Assembly: GCA_028222435.1 (NCBI GenBank)
Contig: JAOIST010000001.1
Location: forward strand, 18,358-82,357
DNA: 64,000 nucleotides
Reading direction: 5' to 3'
Origin: Candidatus Pelagibacter sp.
GTDB taxonomy: Bacteria > Pseudomonadota > Alphaproteobacteria > Pelagibacterales > Pelagibacteraceae
The first letter of the stretch is position 1, and every line of letters begins with the position of its first letter. The translations under genes and the position numbers were made by a program. The notes beneath the pieces are model-generated. The model saw nothing but the letters and a program-made list of their open reading frames with translations, did no database searches and had not been told where the DNA came from. Below, in pieces: positions 61,971 to 64,000 of the stretch.

Positions 61971-63262
61971 TGGCTGATTATAAACATCCGGAAACTATTG
62001 GCTTGCATGGTAGTGATTACAGAAGTGATCCTGCAACTACAGCAGTAGCAGTTCCAATTTATCAAACAACATCATACCAATTTAAAAATGCAGAAACCGC
62101 TGCAAATTTATTTGGTTTGAAAGAGTTCGGTAATATTTACACAAGAATAATGAATCCAACATGTGATGTGTTAGAAAAAAGAGTTGCAGCACTAGAAGGT
62201 GGTGTAGCAGCACTTGCAGTTGGATCAGGTCAAGCAGCATCAGCAATGTGTATACAAAACTTAGCACAAGCTGGAGATAATATCGTTGCTTCAACTGACT
62301 TATACGGAGGAACAGTAAACTTATTCAAAAATACTTTAAGACAACAAGGTATTGAAGTTAGATTTGCAGATCCTGCGGATCCTAAAAACTTTGAAAAGTT
62401 AACTGATGATAAAACGAGAGCTTACTATGGTGAGTCTTGTCCAAATCCTTATCTTCGTGTTTTTCCGATTAAAGAAGTTGCAGATATCGGTAGACCAAAA
62501 GGAATTCCTTTAATTATCGATAACACAGCTTCACCAGTAATTTGTAAACCTTTAGCTCACGGAGCTGCAATTGTTATGCACTCTTTGACTAAATATATTG
62601 GTGGTCACGGAACTTCAATCGGGGGAATAATTGTTGATGGTGGAAACTTTGACTGGATAAAAGACAGAAAAAGACAACCATTAATTAATGAACCAGATCA
62701 AAGTTATGGTGGTGCTATTTGGGCAGATGCAGTTCCTCAACTAACAGGAGCTAACATTCCTTTTGTGATAAGAGCTAGAGTGGTTTTATTGAGAGACTTA
62801 GGTGCTCCTTTAAGTCCATTTAATGCTTTCCAAATTATTCAAGGTTTGGAAACTGTTGCTCTTAGAATGAAACAACACTGCAGTAATGCAGAAAAGGTTG
62901 TTTCTTTCTTAGAAACACAAAAGAAAGTTAAGAACGTAATCTACCCTACTAATCACCAAGGTGAGATTAAAGAAAGAGCTAAAAAATATATGCAAGGTGG
63001 TTATGGTTCTTTAGTTGGTATGGATGTTGGCACAAAAGAAGCAGGTGCTAAATTCATAGATAACTTAAAGATGTTATATCACGTTGCTAATATTGGTGAC
63101 GCTAGAAGTCTAGCTATTCACCCAGCTACTACAACACACAGTCAGTTAGATGATGCAGCGTTAGCAGCAGCAGGTGTAACACCAGGCTATGTAAGACTTT
63201 CAATTGGTATCGAGCATCCAGATGATATCATTGCAGACATTAAGCAAGCATTAGCTGCTTAA
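61970..63262 (+). CDS. metY: O-acetylhomoserine (thiol)-lyase
   Basis: A 430-residue PLP enzyme of the Cys/Met metabolism family. The PLP lysine is Lys208 (VMHSLTKYIGG). YQTTSYQFKN, FGNIYTRIMNPTCDVLEKRV and NIGDARSLAIHPATTTHSQL are family blocks. It makes homocysteine or methionine from O-acetylhomoserine with sulfide or methanethiol. Following BHMT it supplies homocysteine for methylation. Its length and GDARSLAIHP block suit MetY over MetZ. The ATG overlaps the short ORF. Confidence 0.95.
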   Translation: MADYKHPETIGLHGSDYRSDPATTAVAVPIYQTTSYQFKNAETAANLFGLKEFGNIYTRIMNPTCDVLEKRVAALEGGVAALAVGSGQAASAMCIQNLAQAGDNIVASTDLYGGTVNLFKNTLRQQGIEVRFADPADPKNFEKLTDDKTRAYYGESCPNPYLRVFPIKEVADIGRPKGIPLIIDNTASPVICKPLAHGAAIVMHSLTKYIGGHGTSIGGIIVDGGNFDWIKDRKRQPLINEPDQSYGGAIWADAVPQLTGANIPFVIRARVVLLRDLGAPLSPFNAFQIIQGLETVALRMKQHCSNAEKVVSFLETQKKVKNVIYPTNHQGEIKERAKKYMQGGYGSLVGMDVGTKEAGAKFIDNLKMLYHVANIGDARSLAIHPATTTHSQLDDAALAAAGVTPGYVRLSIGIEHPDDIIADIKQALAA

Positions 63263-63272
63263 CAATTGATTT

Positions 63273-63303
63273 AGTGGTCCCAATTACTTATATTGGGGCC
63301 ACT
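63273..63303 (+). repeat. Strong hairpin between metY and the rhodanese gene
   Basis: AGTGGTCCCAAT (63273-63284) pairs with ATTGGGGCCACT (63292-63303) around a 7-base loop, 12 bp with one G-U pair. No T-run follows. Its 3' arm ends 2 bases before the rhodanese ATG, so it covers the region where a ribosome site should be. It may be a transcript-end hairpin or a translational control element. Confidence 0.7.
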
Positions 63304-63305
63304 CA

Positions 63306-63671
63306 ATGATCAAACAAATCAAATCATCAGACATTAAAAAATTTATTCAGAGCAATCCTAATACTGTTTTGCTTGATGTCAGAACAGAAGATGAATGGAA
63401 TACAGTAGGCAAACCTGAAACAAAAGATTTAGGTATTAAATCCTATTTTATCACGATCTCACAAGATCCAAGTTTTTTAGAAAATATTAAAAAAGAAATT
63501 AATAAAGATAAACAAATCCTTGTTATGTGTGCTGCTGGAGGTAGATCAATTATCGCTGCAACCTTACTTTCAAATGAAGGTTATACTGCTCTAAATGTTT
63601 CTGATGGATTTAGTGGTAATAATCAAGATCCTGGATGGAAAAATTCAGGATTACCTTCGAGTAATACCTGA
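63306..63671 (+). CDS. Rhodanese-domain sulfurtransferase
   Basis: A 121-residue single rhodanese domain. The active-site cysteine is Cys75 in MCAAGGRS (C-x3-G-R-S loop), and VLLDVRTEDEWNTVGKP is the N-terminal CDC25-like motif. It handles persulfide sulfur. Its placement after metY fits the sulfur theme. There is no clear ribosome site because the hairpin ends next to the ATG. The C-terminal 21 bp overlap the minus-strand gene that ends at 63651. Confidence 0.88.
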   Translation: MIKQIKSSDIKKFIQSNPNTVLLDVRTEDEWNTVGKPETKDLGIKSYFITISQDPSFLENIKKEINKDKQILVMCAAGGRSIIAATLLSNEGYTALNVSDGFSGNNQDPGWKNSGLPSSNT

Positions 63672-64000
63672 TTTTTTAGCTAAGTCCTCAAGTTTTGATT
63701 TATCAAAAATACTTTTTTTTACTTTAGCTATTTTTATTTTTGTCTTGTCTATTTTTTTATTTAATGCTTCACAAGTTTTTGATTTTGTTGCCGCAATAAA
63801 TTTTACGCATCTATCATCTTTTAACTCTTTATTACCTTTCTTAGCGTAAGCTATTACATGTTCTGATGGTAATTTACCTGTTTGTTTTTTTATTCCATAA
63901 CTTACTGAGGAGGTAAAGGCGCCTCTAACAATATTTCCACTTGCACTACTTGCGGCAGTTGTCGATGCAGGGCCTAAAAAAGCTATAGAACCAAAACATC
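63651..64000 (-). CDS. Partial CDS, unknown protein cut by the window edge
   Basis: The C-terminal 115 residues of a minus-strand gene whose start lies past 64000. It begins CFGSIAFLGPASTTAASSAS, which looks like the end of a signal or small-residue segment, followed by GNIVRGAFTSSVSYGIKKQT, GKLPSEHVIAYAKKGNKEL and a lysine-rich tail. TGKLPSEH resembles a motif in alphaproteobacterial envelope proteins of unknown role, but I do not name a family. It overlaps the rhodanese gene end by 21 bp. Confidence 0.6.
   Translation of the reverse strand, partial: CFGSIAFLGPASTTAASSASGNIVRGAFTSSVSYGIKKQTGKLPSEHVIAYAKKGNKELKDDRCVKFIAATKSKTCEALNKKIDKTKIKIAKVKKSIFDKSKLEDLAKKSGITRR

Noticed and set aside
1..64000. 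CRISPR arrays, insertion sequences, prophage or integrases
   Set aside because: No spaced direct repeats, transposase or integrase genes, or terminal inverted repeats were seen in the window.

Overview
This window is AT-rich, densely packed bacterial chromosome with almost no spacer DNA. It most likely comes from a SAR11-type marine alphaproteobacterium (Pelagibacterales). The evidence is the strong A/T bias, very short intergenic gaps, a gcvTHP operon behind a tandem glycine riboswitch, a SAM-II plus SAM-V riboswitch pair ahead of a betaine-homocysteine methyltransferase, and many periplasmic-binding-protein transporters. This assignment rests on gene content and motif recognition; no search was run.

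Layout. 1-6200 holds housekeeping genes: an HU protein, RseP, a LysR regulator, an AcuI-type reductase, FolE, HisI, a 2OG-Fe(II) oxygenase, DUF2237 and a TPR protein. 6200-18420 is a light and oxidative damage region. It has two different photolyase/cryptochrome-family proteins with DUF393 and DUF2256 companions, MsrA, TspO, two SDRs, and a lipid-modification operon (FAD oxidoreductase, DUF1365, cyclopropane synthase) next to a DUF3833 lipoprotein. 18420-22950 is the glycine cleavage operon with its riboswitch. 23000-27550 holds a methyltransferase, DMT and MATE transporters, a TerC-like protein and a renalase-like flavoprotein. 27550-35070 holds PrpD, aconitase, a LysE exporter, a cytochrome c'/DUF411/b561 redox group, a CBS protein, DUF4396 and CsaA.

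35136-40772 is a Liv-type amino acid ABC transporter with ProC upstream. 42305-46988 is a TctABC tripartite carboxylate transporter, a divergent IclR regulator with clear palindromic half-sites, and a glutarate 2-hydroxylase (GlaH/CsiD) homologue, together a plausible glutarate locus. 47026-48626 is a two-gene surface unit: an inverse-autotransporter barrel lacking a passenger, and a secreted partner. 48679-54470 is a second Liv-type ABC operon that ends with an AzlCD exporter pair. 54548-60580 holds mixed small genes (LysE, TIGR03643, glutaredoxin, ribokinase, CcdA, MsrB, CysE, VOC, persulfide-dioxygenase-like MBL). 60585-63671 is the methionine/sulfur unit: promoter, SAM-II with terminator, SAM-V, a 21-codon leader ORF, BHMT, a 14-codon ORF, MetY and a rhodanese. 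A gene cut by the window edge closes the window on the minus strand.

The most interesting points are the leader ORF and double hairpin between SAM-V and BHMT, the passenger-less intimin-type barrel with its secreted neighbour, the tct-iclR-glaH locus, the unusual short photolyase-like protein, and a shared AT-rich leader in front of three unlinked binding-protein genes. No intergenic stretch exceeds about 300 bases. No rRNA, tRNA, CRISPR array, insertion sequence or prophage was seen.
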